The notes under the pieces are model-generated. The model saw nothing but the letters and a program-made list of their open reading frames with translations, was not told the origin of the DNA and ran no database searches. The position numbers and the translations under genes were made by a program. 64,000 nt of DNA from Rachycentron canadum (Eukaryota > Chordata > Actinopteri > Carangiformes > Rachycentridae), in the NCBI GenBank assembly GCA_038496675.1, contig CM076652.1, forward strand, positions 11,815,164-11,879,163, written 5' to 3'. Numbering within the stretch: the first letter of the stretch is position 1; each line of letters starts with the position of its first letter. Below, piece by piece: positions 36,412 through 47,962 of the stretch.

Positions 36412-39400
36412 CTGAGGTAAAGAACAAGAGATGTAGATGGTCTTAGACTGGTTGGATCTGATAATGAAGCCTGCTATAAAAGTGAATTTTATAACTGACA
36501 GATCATAGCAGTGCATGTAATATTTATCCTTAAAAGTATTTGTGTTACTATTAGTTTGTGTTCAGTAAAGAAGGAATGCTAAAATAAACAAATAACATAT
36601 TACAATCAATGTCAGGGATGCCCTATTTGAGATTTATTTCCCTCAGTCTCTTTATATATCATATACATATATATAAGAGTATTTGCCAATATAATACAGT
36701 TGTATCGTGCAAACATGGCTGAAAGTGGACATACACACTATGTTTGATAGCTGAATAGCTCTGTGTTATTACAATTACAATTACAAAAGTCTCCATCTCA
36801 GTTTTCTTTCGATGGTTTCCCATGCCTTTGATATTCTATAAAATGTCCATATATTTTGTATAATATCTATTGAGACATTGAATGTTTATATGTTCAGGAT
36901 GTTTGGACAGGATTTGAACAGCATGATCAAAATACTGAATTTCAAATGCAGTTTTTACCAAACATATATAATTTTTTGTGATATTAATATTATATAATAC
37001 CATATCATACTTTTACATAATAATACATGTGTAATATAAAAATTAATAAATTGTTCCAAAAACTGTAGGAAACGGTGGTTATGTAAGCTATATGGGTGAA
37101 ATAAAAAACAGTATCCCAGCAGACCAGAATGTCTATGCTCAATATCTTTAAAGTGCAACACACATGAACTGTATGATATAGCTTCACACCAATGTACCTG
37201 TTGACACCCACAGCACATACTGAATGTGCCATACAGACAGAAAAAGCAGTCACGGAACAGAAGCTGGGCTGTGACAATATGGGGAACAATGTGATTGACT
37301 TTCTGGAGAGCTGATGTATTTTAAAACTGGGAAATAAGACATTGCCATATTTTGACAGGTTGACAGGTCATTGTGTTTTGACATGGTGCAAAATGCCACT
37401 GGTATGTTTTGTTCCAGACTTTTCATCACAATTGTAAGTCAACCATGTGTGAATTTAATAATTTTATTATCCTGACTGTCAGGCCAGTTTCTGTTATTTT
37501 CAAATTGCTGACCAGAGTGCCTCAAAACAATTTGAGCAAAAGTGTGGGTGGTGTTTGTGAGCACTAATCTTTCTTAAAATGACATGCGCACTGGACATAC
37601 ATATTGTTGGACAGTAGATCAGATAAATGGGTGTATTTTTTTCTCACTCCTTTTCAAATCTCCTCAATCTATTCAGCCTGGTGACAGTCATCTTGACAGT
37701 AAGGCGACATGAAGTGTTAGCCGTGTGACACATGTCATGGTTTGACACATTTCACCTCACTAGGATACATTACTGTCATATTTCCCAGCATGGATGTAAA
37801 ACAACTGTTTGGAAAGCAACAATTTTATCACATTCTCTCCCCAAACTGTCAGGTCCCAGCTACTGTACATTGACTACTTCATTTGTCTGTATCAGCCAGT
37901 GCCTGGGATATGATGCAGCACCAACTTATTCCATGTGACGCCACCGATGTGTTAATGAGTCTGCCTTACAGGGCTAAGAGATGCCCCTACTTTGTATGAG
38001 ATATAGATTTGTTTGTAGACTCACCTGGTTTGCATATAGCCGAACTCTGACCCCAGGAAACACATCCCTGTGTGAGAGGAAAATGTGCCTGTGAGAGGCC
38101 CACTTGTGGGCGGCAGAGTGGTTTTATACACAGACTGGCATTATCTGCATCTCCTACTCCACTCAAAGGACAGGGCCACTAAATATACGCTGTGAGGCCT
38201 TCCCAGGCTCCTTTAGGCTGGAGAGATGCGGCCGCTGCTTGGGCCGAAGGCCAATGACATGGCTGCCGACCTCCACGGAAAGTATTTTTAAGGTCAATTA
38301 CAGGGTACAGTGCCTTTAGATGGCCGACTGGTGCTGAGGAGGCCTCATATTAAAGGTTTATGTGGAGAGGGACCAGAGAAGTCTGCCATAGCTCACCCTA
38401 GCTCCCATTGTTACCACACACCCACTGAGACAGTACAGTCTGAGGGATTTATCAGGCAATGTGTGCAGCATGTGGGTGTGTACTGAAAGAGAGACTAACA
38501 CAGAGCATTAAAAAACAAAAGTCAATAATTATTTAATCATTGACAACTTGTATAAAGTAACTCATTAAGCTGATGACTTGTTGGAAGTTTCCCTAGAATG
38601 TGATATGGCCAAATTTTTTTGATATTTATATATGGTAAAAGTCAGTGTGTCCAAAAGACCTCACATTTATCTTGAAATTCTTGTGAATTTTCCTGGTCTG
38701 GATGAATCTTGTGATGTGATCATATTATATTATTATAAAGTGATTATAATGAATAACATCTTTGTTGAGCGTATGAAAGTTACTGGACCTGTGGACTTAA
38801 AGATCCTTCCTTACATTATTCCAGTGGAAGAGATTCAGGTCCAAATCTATCCTAGTGCATGCTGAAGCCATTATAAAGTTCTAAAGCTGAAGCTCACAAA
38901 AGTCTGATTTAGTCACGTGAAATGGGTATTCTTCAAAGTTACAGTCATTTTAGTACAGTCTTTGTGTTACTATCCGCCAACAGCTTAGCAATGAGACAAT
39001 GGACTGGAAGTTAAAATGCACAAGATTTTTTTTTTGATGAACAATTACAGAGAGCACTACCTATTATATAGTTTTAAGATATACTTAAACTTTTGGAACC
39101 TATCCATAAATAGCACAGCATTGATTCGGGTGGTGATTTAAATGGCTGTAAAACTTACTTTTCAGATGTTTCATAATTTTGGACAGCGCTTCTGAAGAGA
39201 AAACATGCAGTGTATTCATCCATAGAGGCACAGACAGATAATAAACACAGAATAACAAACCTACTTTGTTGCTCATTAGAGCGCTTATCTTAATCCTCCA
39301 CTCCAACACATACACACAGACACTCACACAAGCCCCATTCTCTCCTCATAGGCCACACACGCAGACCCACGCAGCTGACCAACACTCAATATAAATGAAC

Positions 39401-40738
39401 ATCCAGCAAGATGATTTTGGTCCTTTTCATGATTCATTCCAACACGAACTCTAGCCGGCCATAAATACAGGCCTGTCAAAATGTGTTCTACCCCACAGAG
39501 TGGGGAGTGGTGGAAGGTACAGTAGACACCATTCACCTCTCTGTATGTTTGGGGGGTGGGGGTGGGCATCGGGAAGGTTGGAGTTGGTGGCTTTGGTCTC
39601 CATGAAGAGTGAAGTGTTGATGGGACAAAAGTGAGGGGAAGGATTGAAAGACCTATTTGTGCAGATGAGAGCCAGGCATCTGTGTGTTTGCTTTGCTGTG
39701 GCTCTGCTACAGTTCAATGGCAGCTCTATCCACCGCCCTTCTCTATTTCATCCCAGACGCTTTAATCGAATGCAATGAAGACACCGGAAAATGGAACCCA
39801 AAGAGGAAACATCGATATGTGTTTTAGTATTTAGCTGCATCACTTTATCACTGTGTTCCAGACATAAATGACATTTTGACTCAGTTACCCTTCAATTAAC
39901 TACAGTTTAGCCTGAGACACCAGTCTAGCAAGACACAGCATTGTGATTATCTCGTTTTCACTGTGTGAACATGATTAATAAATGGGTTGGGGTTTTTTTT
40001 AAGTGTCCAAGGATAAAAAAACATTATTCATTCTGTGTTAAGTAAATTAAAATCTGTGTTTTACAAAAAAGCCATAGACAAATAAAGTATATATATAGTA
40101 AGTACGAAATCCAAGCAACACGTGTTGTTACAGGATTCATCAAATTCAACCAAGGTATTTATTTTTCTTGGTGAAAAATATTTGTAAGGAGAACCCAATA
40201 TTCCTAAGTATGATGAATCATTTTCCTTTTTTTTTTTTTTTTGGTTATATAATTTTTTCCTTTATCAGCACCCATCAAGGAAACGTTCATTACCAACGTT
40301 CGCTGCCAGCGGAGTTAGTAGTGGGCAGTAAGGGTGTGAATGGCGGGTGGATGGGTAGGTCCAAGATACATCAACATGAGACTGGAATTTATTACCCATA
40401 TCATCCCTTAACCTTAAGTATTAGTTGCCTTATCATACAAGAAGTTAATGAAATTATTTGTTTTTGCTTTGCAATAAGTTTACCTAGAAGATATTATGTA
40501 TACTCATGTGCTTACTGACATTTCCATCTTAAACGTGTACAAATTCCATATTAGGTAATTTTACATAGTAAATCCCCCACCCCTAAATATATCTTAGAAA
40601 AATAAGATTTCACAGGCATACAGCCTGTTAAGAACAAATGCTTATTGCTCCTCTACCTGAATTTTACTTGTTGTGGGGGTTTTTTTAAAGTGTTTGAAAA
40701 CATTTATCTTTAACTAAGTCTGTTTTTGCTCCTCCAAG

Positions 40739-41015
40739 ATCATGAGACACTGAAGAAGAGCCTTTTCCTCATTCTTCATCTCTACTTCTTTTACCTTTGG
40801 CCCCCTACCTGTCCCAACCCACACCCTCCCAGTCCAAACCCCCAGCACTTGTTTCCCTGGGAACATCATCACTCTTGGTCCTCATGGCGGGGCGAGTACA
40901 CATCGCCATGCTGCTAAGTCTACACTGGTTGGGGTGCCCCGTGTTTGCCCTGGGGGAGAGCATGTGCTCATGGTCACTGGGCTCTCTGGGTCAGAAATGG
41001 CACACCAGGGTGTGA
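40739..41015 (+). CDS. possible first coding exon with signal peptide
   Basis: A pyrimidine tract ending in gctcctccaag gives an acceptor at 40,738. The ATG at 40,884 opens a 43-codon frame whose start, M A G R V H I A M L L S L H W L G C P V F A L G E, has the basic n-region, hydrophobic core and small-residue cleavage site of a secretory signal peptide. The frame closes at 41,013-41,015. If it is an exon, a donor must lie before the stop. AGG/gtgtga at 41,010-41,015 is the most plausible, and it is only moderate. The ATG lacks a purine at -3 but has G at +4. Orientation agrees with the leader exon at 34,453. No family recognised. Confidence 0.28.
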
Positions 41016-43746
41016 TGGGCTCTGCCCATCACTGGTCATGGCCACCGTAGGTGTGAAATTCCCAGAGCTGAGCCCGGGAGCTACAGAGCCCAAAAGCTGC
41101 ACAGACAGAGGGCGGGAATGGATGTGTTAGACCTTTTGGTCAGCCACTATTACCACTGTCTCATTTTTCTAGGGTCCCTTCTTGTCCCATGGCACAAACA
41201 CATAATATACTGTGTTTGTGGAACACTGTATATTTCTATAAATTCTTAATATAATAGTTTTTATTGGGCATTTCAGGTGTGTAGCAGTGGTTGAGTCATG
41301 GAGTAATTTCACCATATGTAGTCAGTGCCCACACTTAGTACTCTTAATTGACAGTTACAGTAGGGTTGGTGTTGATGGTGATGGAAAGGCCTTTCATTGG
41401 GGTCTGGGTGTGTCACCATCGTGACCTGGTATGACCCTGGTACTGTACATCCTCACAGCAACTGTGGCAAAATCTGATTGCAGATATCATTATACAACTC
41501 GGAAGGAAAACTGTGCTCTTCCTGTATTTTCAGATTCTGATGCCGTGCTAAGACGCTTCATACAGTAAAGGTCAAACTGAAGTAATTATTGTATAAAATG
41601 CAGATCTGAGGCTCAATCATTTCTGTAGAATTTTTTGTCAAGTTCAATTCAAGAAGCTGTCCCTGTGCTCCAGAGTGCACTAGCTACTCTGGCACACAGC
41701 CAGGGTTTGACACTCGACTCCATGGTTTCCTTGGCTACAATGATTCATCCTTTTCACTTTGAAGTTCATAATTGCTTCTTCAGTATTGTCTCCCTGTATT
41801 TTAGAAAAGCTACTGTATAGTGTGGGAGGGTTGGCAGGTTTTTCCCATCGCTATATTTAGCTTTAGAGAAATATATTTAGTAATACATATACAGAAGGTC
41901 AATAAATCTCTGCCTGTACATTGCCTCCAAAAGGTCACAGTTTAATTCGTTTTTTGACTGAGGTGTTGCTCCCTTTGGGGAGGTTTGAATACTCCAAGGT
42001 CATTAAAAGACTTTATATGGTTGGTATTGGTGTTTTATATGCCTTTTTTTTCTGCCAGAGACAGAGCCCATTTAGACATGTTAGAGGACTGGCAGAGTGA
42101 GAATATGGGTTTAAGGGTAAAGTATAAAAACATGTTTTTTTTTAAATGCCCTGTGTGAACTAAAGATATTTGTTTAGACTAGTATAATACAAGCCATTGG
42201 TGTCCTGATGTGGACATGCCATAGGGCCAAGTTTTGAACAATCTCCATATTCATCCTGGAAATGTTGAGGAGTCAGACTTGGGTCCCTTCACTTTGATAC
42301 ATCTCACAAAGGTTTTCTGTGTTAAGAACACAAAGTCCCCTTTTTCCATCTGCCTCAACTCTGCTTTCAATTCAGGTTGTTAAGAGTGAAATTTCAATTT
42401 CACAACAATCTATGATTGAATCCTGAAGTCGAACGTGATTCCTGCTGCCATCCAAAGGCACATTGTCACTGCAATGATACATACATACAATGCTTAATCA
42501 CATTGTATGTTCTTGTTCCGTTTAGTTTACTTACATTCATATGTGATCTTACCGCAAACTCTTTTGTAGTTGCTGGTGTTGAGGAGTTTCATTCTGTATT
42601 ATAATGTAGTACACTCTTTGGCCCATCCCAGCCTGGTGTTTTGCCAAATGTTTGTGATGCTTGACAGTCTGATCTTTTCCTGTGGCTTTTGAAATCCAGT
42701 CACAGCGGCAGCATGTTTTTGGCTCTTTTGTAGCGTGAAGTTCCTGTGACATGATGGTGTTGTGCTTCCTGCTGCCTGCTCTGTGTAAAGGATGTTTTAA
42801 AGATGGTGGTGTTCAGATAAACACCCATATCTTGCTTTTCTTTGATATGTAATGTTGTCCTTTTTAATCAGTCATAACCTGATGATTATATACAATCAAA
42901 AGGACATTTGATAAGAAGACATTTCCTGACCTCTCATCCCAATCTCTTTTAGTAACAGGCTGATTTTTTTTTTCACCAATCAGCCTTCTTACACATTGTG
43001 TTGTGTTTGTTAGTCTTTTAAACTGAATCTAGTTTCAGGGATAACATCTGTTATTTTAAATCTTGCTAATGAGTTGTACAGCATGTCTGATGCACTGGGT
43101 TAATGATTAAAATAAATGCGGGAGGAATTTCTTGCAAGGAAAAAAATAACTACAAACCTAAAAATGAGCCAGTTACACCAACCTCAGTTATGTTATCAAG
43201 AAGCACAAAGGTTTATCCTTTCAAAAATAGAAACACGAGAGGGGGTGATAATGGATTTGTATCACATGGTTAGTGCTAAACTATGTCTCATACCTGTTAA
43301 TGTTAATGCATTGTTGCAATGTTAATGTATGTGCATTACAGCTCAACTCAGCCCCTAGTGGTTGGATATTACATTGTGTCCTTTCAGTAAATTGTACCTC
43401 AGTCCTAAATCCCAGTTTTTGGGATGCAATCATACCTTTTGCAGCAAAGTGTGACTGACAGCCTGTCATTACTGTTTTAATTTTCCTCATTATATGGTTA
43501 CTTACTTGGCCATTTTTGTCTATTTACTATTGTTATGGTAATGACAATTCTTGATTACATAGAAGACAGTAAACAAACAACAGCTTTCAGATGTTGGATT
43601 AGTCTTTTTTCTGTCACTAAAGCCTCAGATTAAAGGCATAAAACACCACAGAGGGGCTGTCCATGTCTCTGGTTTTGGAGGATTAGTGTTTCTTAGCAAT
43701 AAAGTGCACTGAAATGAGTTTCTCTCTCTTTTCTCTACCAACCCAG
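41016..43746. other. non-coding stretch
   Basis: Plain AT-rich sequence. Frames of 60 to 70 codons occur without splice support. Confidence 0.4.
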
Positions 43747-43800
43747 GCCTGGGCTTTCACAAGACAGCCCTTAATCTAAAATACTGTTTTGTGGACCCAT
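43747..43800 (+). other. candidate 54-nt exon
   Basis: A strong acceptor (ctctcttttctctaccaacccag) precedes it and a CAT/gtaaat donor of moderate quality follows. Exactly 18 codons long, it is open only in phase 2: L G F H K T A L N L K Y C F V D P. The composition is protein-like. Multiple-of-three length with one open phase is what a cassette exon would show. The peptide is not recognised. Confidence 0.25.
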
Positions 43801-44183
43801 GTAAATTTGACACCATTATGCCACATAGAGGGTCTGTATAGGTGTATATGCCAGTATGGGACGTCGCCGGAGATCTTTATAACTCTGTATAATCCCTTCT
43901 TATCTGCTCATGTGCTACCAAAAATTTGATCTTTTTTTACTTTTTTTGTGCTTTTGATCCTGTTGTGATCTTTTGAATCCTTTTTGTGCTGCAGTCCTCT
44001 ATTTTTTCATGTTGTTTTGTAATATGGTATTTGTTTTTCTCTCAGCTGTTCTTCTACTGGAGAAGGTTCTGCTGTATCGTAGATTTGTGTTGCTTTAACT
44101 TGATATTTCATGGTCAAGGACCTGCAGTACAGTTTGACTTCCAGTGAACGAAGTTGTTTAGATAATCCTGCACTATGTCAGTC

Positions 44184-44216
44184 TTTTTTTTTTTTTTTTT
44201 TTTTTTGAGTTTTAAG

Positions 44217-44249
<33 letters not shown>
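44184..44249. repeat. twin poly-T tracts, 23 and 31 nt
   Basis: Two long T runs (44,184-44,206 and 44,219-44,249) are separated by 12 nt (gagttttaaggg). They may be tails of a - strand retroinsertion or simple slippage. The lengths may not be exact in an assembly. Confidence 0.85.
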
Positions 44250-44252
<3 letters not shown>

Positions 44253-44749
44253 CTTCTTTTCTTGTACTTTGCACCCCTCTGTTTCTGTGCCATGACCCGG
44301 TTTAAACTGGCAGACTTGGTAGAGCTAGGTTTGTGTGTGGTGGAGCTTGCCTGGGTTGAGTGTACCCAGCCCCACATAATTACAGACAGTAAACAGCCTG
44401 TGCTTTTATGCCTATTTTCCCCATCTGATGGGGAGAGAGTTCAGTTTGGCATAAGAATAAAAGGAAGTGAGAATGAGAAGGAGTAAAGATGGACAAAAAG
44501 TGTCATCCTTATTCTGGGTGTTGACAATGGAAGCAGTTTGCAAAGAGTTACAGACAGGTTCCTAGAAACACAAAAACACACAGAGACAGACATTGTCCCC
44601 ACCCATAGAACCAAACATACACACATGCCTCCTCATGAGCAACATTCTTGATGGGAATTCCTTATAAAGTCTTAATAAGAGCCTTCAGAAACCCACAGTT
44701 AAATATGCATCTTCTCTTTTTATTTTTCTTCTTAAAACAATCAAATCAA

Positions 44750-45180
44750 ATTGATCACCCATCTTGCTCTATGTTTCTCTCTCTCTGTGTCTGTGTTTTT
44801 CTTTCCGTCTGCCTGCCAGTCTGTGCCCCCCCCCCTCCCCTCCCACCTCCCCACCCCCTCAGTGAATCCCTGCTGCCTCACACTCTTCACTTGGTCCAAA
44901 TTTAATAATTTAATTCTCTTCCTTCTGTTTTCCTTCTCCACTTTACTTTGCACTCATTTCACACCACTCCCCACACACAGTTCATCCATCCTGATTGTGT
45001 TTTCAAGTGTTTTACTGGCAAAACTATTAAGCACAAATAATTCTGAGGCTGTGTACTCAAAAACAAAACAAACAAATAACAGTTCATGGATTCAAGCCAT
45101 ATACTATATGCCAGATCTCTGTCTCTCCATCTCCTTCCTCATGTCTCTCTGTCCGTCTCTCTCTCCCTGTGCACTGCACA
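44750..45180. repeat. pyrimidine-rich low-complexity stretch
   Basis: C- and T-rich sequence with CT runs and a C9 run (about 44,826-44,835). It produces a 238-codon + strand frame (44,751-45,467) of Ser, Leu, Phe and Pro that is compositional, not a gene. Confidence 0.7.
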
Positions 45181-45404
45181 GCGCTGGCAGGCAGTGGGAT
45201 GGGAGGTTTTCTTTGGCAGTCTGCTCCCCCTCTCTTGGCTGGGACAGGCCCTGGAGCGTGCTACTGGCTGGGAGTGTGGAAGGGAAGCGGGGAGGTAGTG
45301 AAGGAGGAGGGGAGGGAGGGAGAGAGGGCTTGGGAGGAGGGAGACTAAAGGGGTGGAGGCGTGGTCTTGCAGCTGCTAATGAAGTCTTCTCTTTTCATCC
45401 TCAG
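45180..45404 (+). promoter_or_regulatory. promoter-like GC-richer segment
   Basis: The base composition shifts to G-rich (gcgctggcaggcagtggga, gggagggagggagagaggg, ggggtggaggcgtgg) just upstream of a leader exon with a strong donor. The GC-box-like ggaggcgtgg at about 45,354-45,363 is compatible with Sp/KLF binding. There is no TATA box. This would suit a TATA-less promoter. The alternative is that the exon is internal, because a cttttcatcctcag acceptor sits at its left edge. Confidence 0.35.
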
Positions 45405-45634
45405 ACGGCAGAGTGTGAGCGGACGGGCCCGGGATCTGTGTGCCTCCACTGCTTTCTCTGCCTGTAAAGTGTGCCGAGTGTCGCTCTGCTCTGCTCTGCT
45501 GCGCTGTGCTGCGCTGCCTGTGTGTATCAGCGCCTGGCTCCCACTGCTGAGAGATACAAAGAGACCAAGACTGAGAGAGACCGCTACAGTCATGAGGCTT
45601 TCACTTGTATCGACTACCCAGCATTACTCTTGAG
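45405..45634 (+). other. probable 5' leader exon with GTAAGA donor
   Basis: The sequence is locally GC-rich with several CpG (gcggacgggcccggg) and the short tandem motif gctctgctctgctgcgctg, like vertebrate 5' UTRs. It ends in a near-perfect GAG/gtaaga donor at 45,635. Either transcription starts close upstream or the exon is spliced in at the acceptor at 45,403-45,404. An ATG at 45,592 (context gtcATGA) opens a 13-codon frame that closes 1 nt before the exon end, so it is best read as an upstream ORF and not the main start. One frame is open through the whole exon, without known similarity. Confidence 0.45.
45592..45633 (+). other. upstream ORF, 13 codons
   Basis: Starts M R L S L V S and stops with TGA at 45,631-45,633, directly before the splice donor. 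If the surrounding leader exon is real, this small frame would be translated ahead of the main protein or skipped. Confidence 0.3.
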
Positions 45635-45795
45635 GTAAGACTTCAGACAGTCTCCTGCTTGTGTGCTGGTGTGCTGGTACTGCCTGTCTCTCTCTCTCTC
45701 ACTGCTCTCCTTTACTGTCTGTCTGTCTCTGTTGATTGTTGTGGTGGTGGGTGGGGGTGTAAAGGGGTTGTCCGGTTTAGGTCCCTCCCACAATT

Positions 45796-45806
45796 TGTGT
45801 GTGTGT

Positions 45807-45837
<31 letters not shown>

Positions 45838-45838
45838 C
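45796..45838. repeat. (TG)n microsatellite
   Basis: A TG run interrupted by one TAAG. A short GGTA repeat follows at about 45,854. Confidence 0.9.
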
Positions 45839-46210
45839 ACAGTATGGTAAGCAATGGTAGGTAGGTAGGTGTGTGCTTGTGCATGTGTGAGCATGCACAC
45901 ATGAGTATAATGTGTGTGTGTCTGTATCAATGCATGTTTCCTACACTGTTTATGTATGAGCACAGACTGAGTCAGCATTCAGTGAAAGGTTTATGTTAAT
46001 GGTGATAAATGGCTCAAACTGGTCAGGCAAAGAAGGGGGTCAGACTGGGGCTAAGAAGTTCTGGAAAAAAGATAACAGGGCATTAGTTATGGGATGGGAT
46101 CATTGGTAAAAGTTCACTGGAGGTGATTATTCTTTGAAAATTCTGTTTTTCAGAATAGCTTTTTGACAGGTAACTTAAATATCACCCTGTTGACTTTTGG
46201 TCTTTTGATG

Positions 46211-46211
<1 letters not shown>

Positions 46212-46240
<29 letters not shown>
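46212..46240. repeat. (AT)n microsatellite
   Basis: About fourteen AT units. Confidence 0.9.
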
Positions 46241-46246
<6 letters not shown>

Positions 46247-47156
46247 CACTGCTACTAACACTAATTTCAAATGAGTTGTTAAACGTGTAGGGCAATGTTA
46301 TTGCACCTAAGTAAGTAAGTGTGTGTGTGTGTGGAGGGGGGGTGTAGAGATGTTTATTTGCTCTGTTGATTGCTGTTTAAAGCAGATGGATGCAACAGGC
46401 TACTGAAGCTCATCTCTGTAAATAAAAAGGACAGGAGACAGTCTGTACTCATCTGCAGCCCAGTGACACCAGACTTTGAAGTGATTTCAGTGGATCTATC
46501 CTCCTCCCCGCTGGGCAATTCAGATCCGGCCTGCGACCCACTCACTTTCATCCACATTCCCTTGAAAATCCATCCATCTGTATTCTTTCACTTACCTCCT
46601 CCCTGCTCCCATTCACCCTATGAGTTTTTGCACCCTGTTACCCCTGGGTGAGGCCTTCACCTCCCATCAACACCTACTGTTTTCTCATACTGTTCCTACA
46701 GTTTTACTCTCCATCCCCACTAGTCTGACACGCTTCTAGCGAACGGATCTTTCCGATACCTCTCCCGGAAAAAAAACTAAGCGACTTTCCATTAGTTTCT
46801 GCTGGGCCATGAGAATTATGGTTTCCCAAATGAATAGTGTACAGGAGCCTGGCTTAATTGAAAAAACACAAGCATGGTCTGCCATGAAGGAGACGGTCCT
46901 TGTGTCACTGTTGAACTGTGTGAATGTACTTTCCAGAGCTGGCAAGTGAGAGAGAGAGAAAGAGAGGAAAATACAAAAAATGAGATAAGCTGAGGCAAAT
47001 AAAGTTCTGAAACAAAAGTGTGGAAAATCAAAAGGACTGATTGAAAAATTGTGGGCGCTTTAAAGTATAGATTTGCAAGCGAATGACTCATCAGGGGACT
47101 CAGAAAATTATATAAAAAATCTTCTGAAGGAACCTAGAGGACGAGCAAAAGTAGTG

Positions 47157-47157
<1 letters not shown>

Positions 47158-47204
<47 letters not shown>
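47158..47204. repeat. (TG)n microsatellite
   Basis: 47 bp of pure TG. Confidence 0.92.
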
Positions 47205-47205
<1 letters not shown>

Positions 47206-47921
47206 CTTCCAGTTTGGCTTCATCTGTTCTCTCACTTACGACAATGTGTATAAAAGGTTATTTTAGTGGCAGAATAATAGGAGAAGGAGGCCATCGCAAG
47301 ACTGTTTGCTTGTCATTTAGCCCTAAAGGCCAACAATAGAACCCATAGTAAAAACCTGTTTGATTGCAGTCTAGCTAACAGGCAGCATCTCTCCCATGAT
47401 TTTCCCAACAGGGAGTCATCATAACATTTAACGCTGCTGGCAATGCCTGCTCAGCCGTGAGAGCTTGCATTGCAATCAGACCACTGGTAAACCTTTAGGG
47501 AAGTTTTGTCTATGTTGCAGAATTTCCCTGGTGAACAATGCTTGACTATCCTATCAATATCTGCCTCATTATCTTTTATTGTGTCTGCTGCCCACGACTA
47601 ATCTGTTCCGCTTAATTTTTTTCCACCCCCTATGCTGTGTTTGTGTGGCACCCCCATATGGTGATGATTGAGACCCTGTCATTGGTTCAGATGGCACATT
47701 TGTCACACACATGTTTGCCAGCAGCTGTTGTTGCTAGGGCTTGCAGGCTGCCGGGGAAAGCATCTCTTGTTGACTTCCTCACTGGGTGGTTCATTTGTTT
47801 GTCAGGGCACTGTGACCTTTGACCCTGCTACCACCTCCTGCCTCTCCCACTGGTCATTAATGTAACTCTAGATTCTCTGACAGCCCAAGTGCCCCACTCT
47901 TCCACCCAACCACTGTGCATG

Positions 47922-47926
<5 letters not shown>

Positions 47927-47957
<31 letters not shown>
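47927..47957. repeat. (GA)n microsatellite
   Basis: About 30 bp of pure GA. Confidence 0.92.

Positions 47958-47959
<2 letters not shown>

Positions 47960-47962
<3 letters not shown>

Larger units (their letters stand above)
34671..40738. other. non-coding stretch
   Basis: No recognised gene. It includes the small duplications at 36,131-36,411, an AT-rich patch at 36,650-36,680 and a GC-richer unique island with a gcggccgc site at about 38,160-38,330 that could be a conserved element. A poly-T run of 16 lies at 40,227-40,242. Confidence 0.35.

Noticed and set aside
44114..44486. Frames of poly-Phe or poly-Lys
   Set aside because: They are translations of the twin T tracts.
44751..45467. 238-codon + strand frame, the longest in the window
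   Set aside because: It is a by-product of CT-rich and GA-rich low-complexity DNA. It is full of Ser, Leu, Phe and Gly runs, and the leader exon and promoter-like segment overlap it.
46670..46800. Strong splice acceptor (ctcatactgttcctacag)
   Set aside because: No donor follows within a sensible distance and all frames close early.
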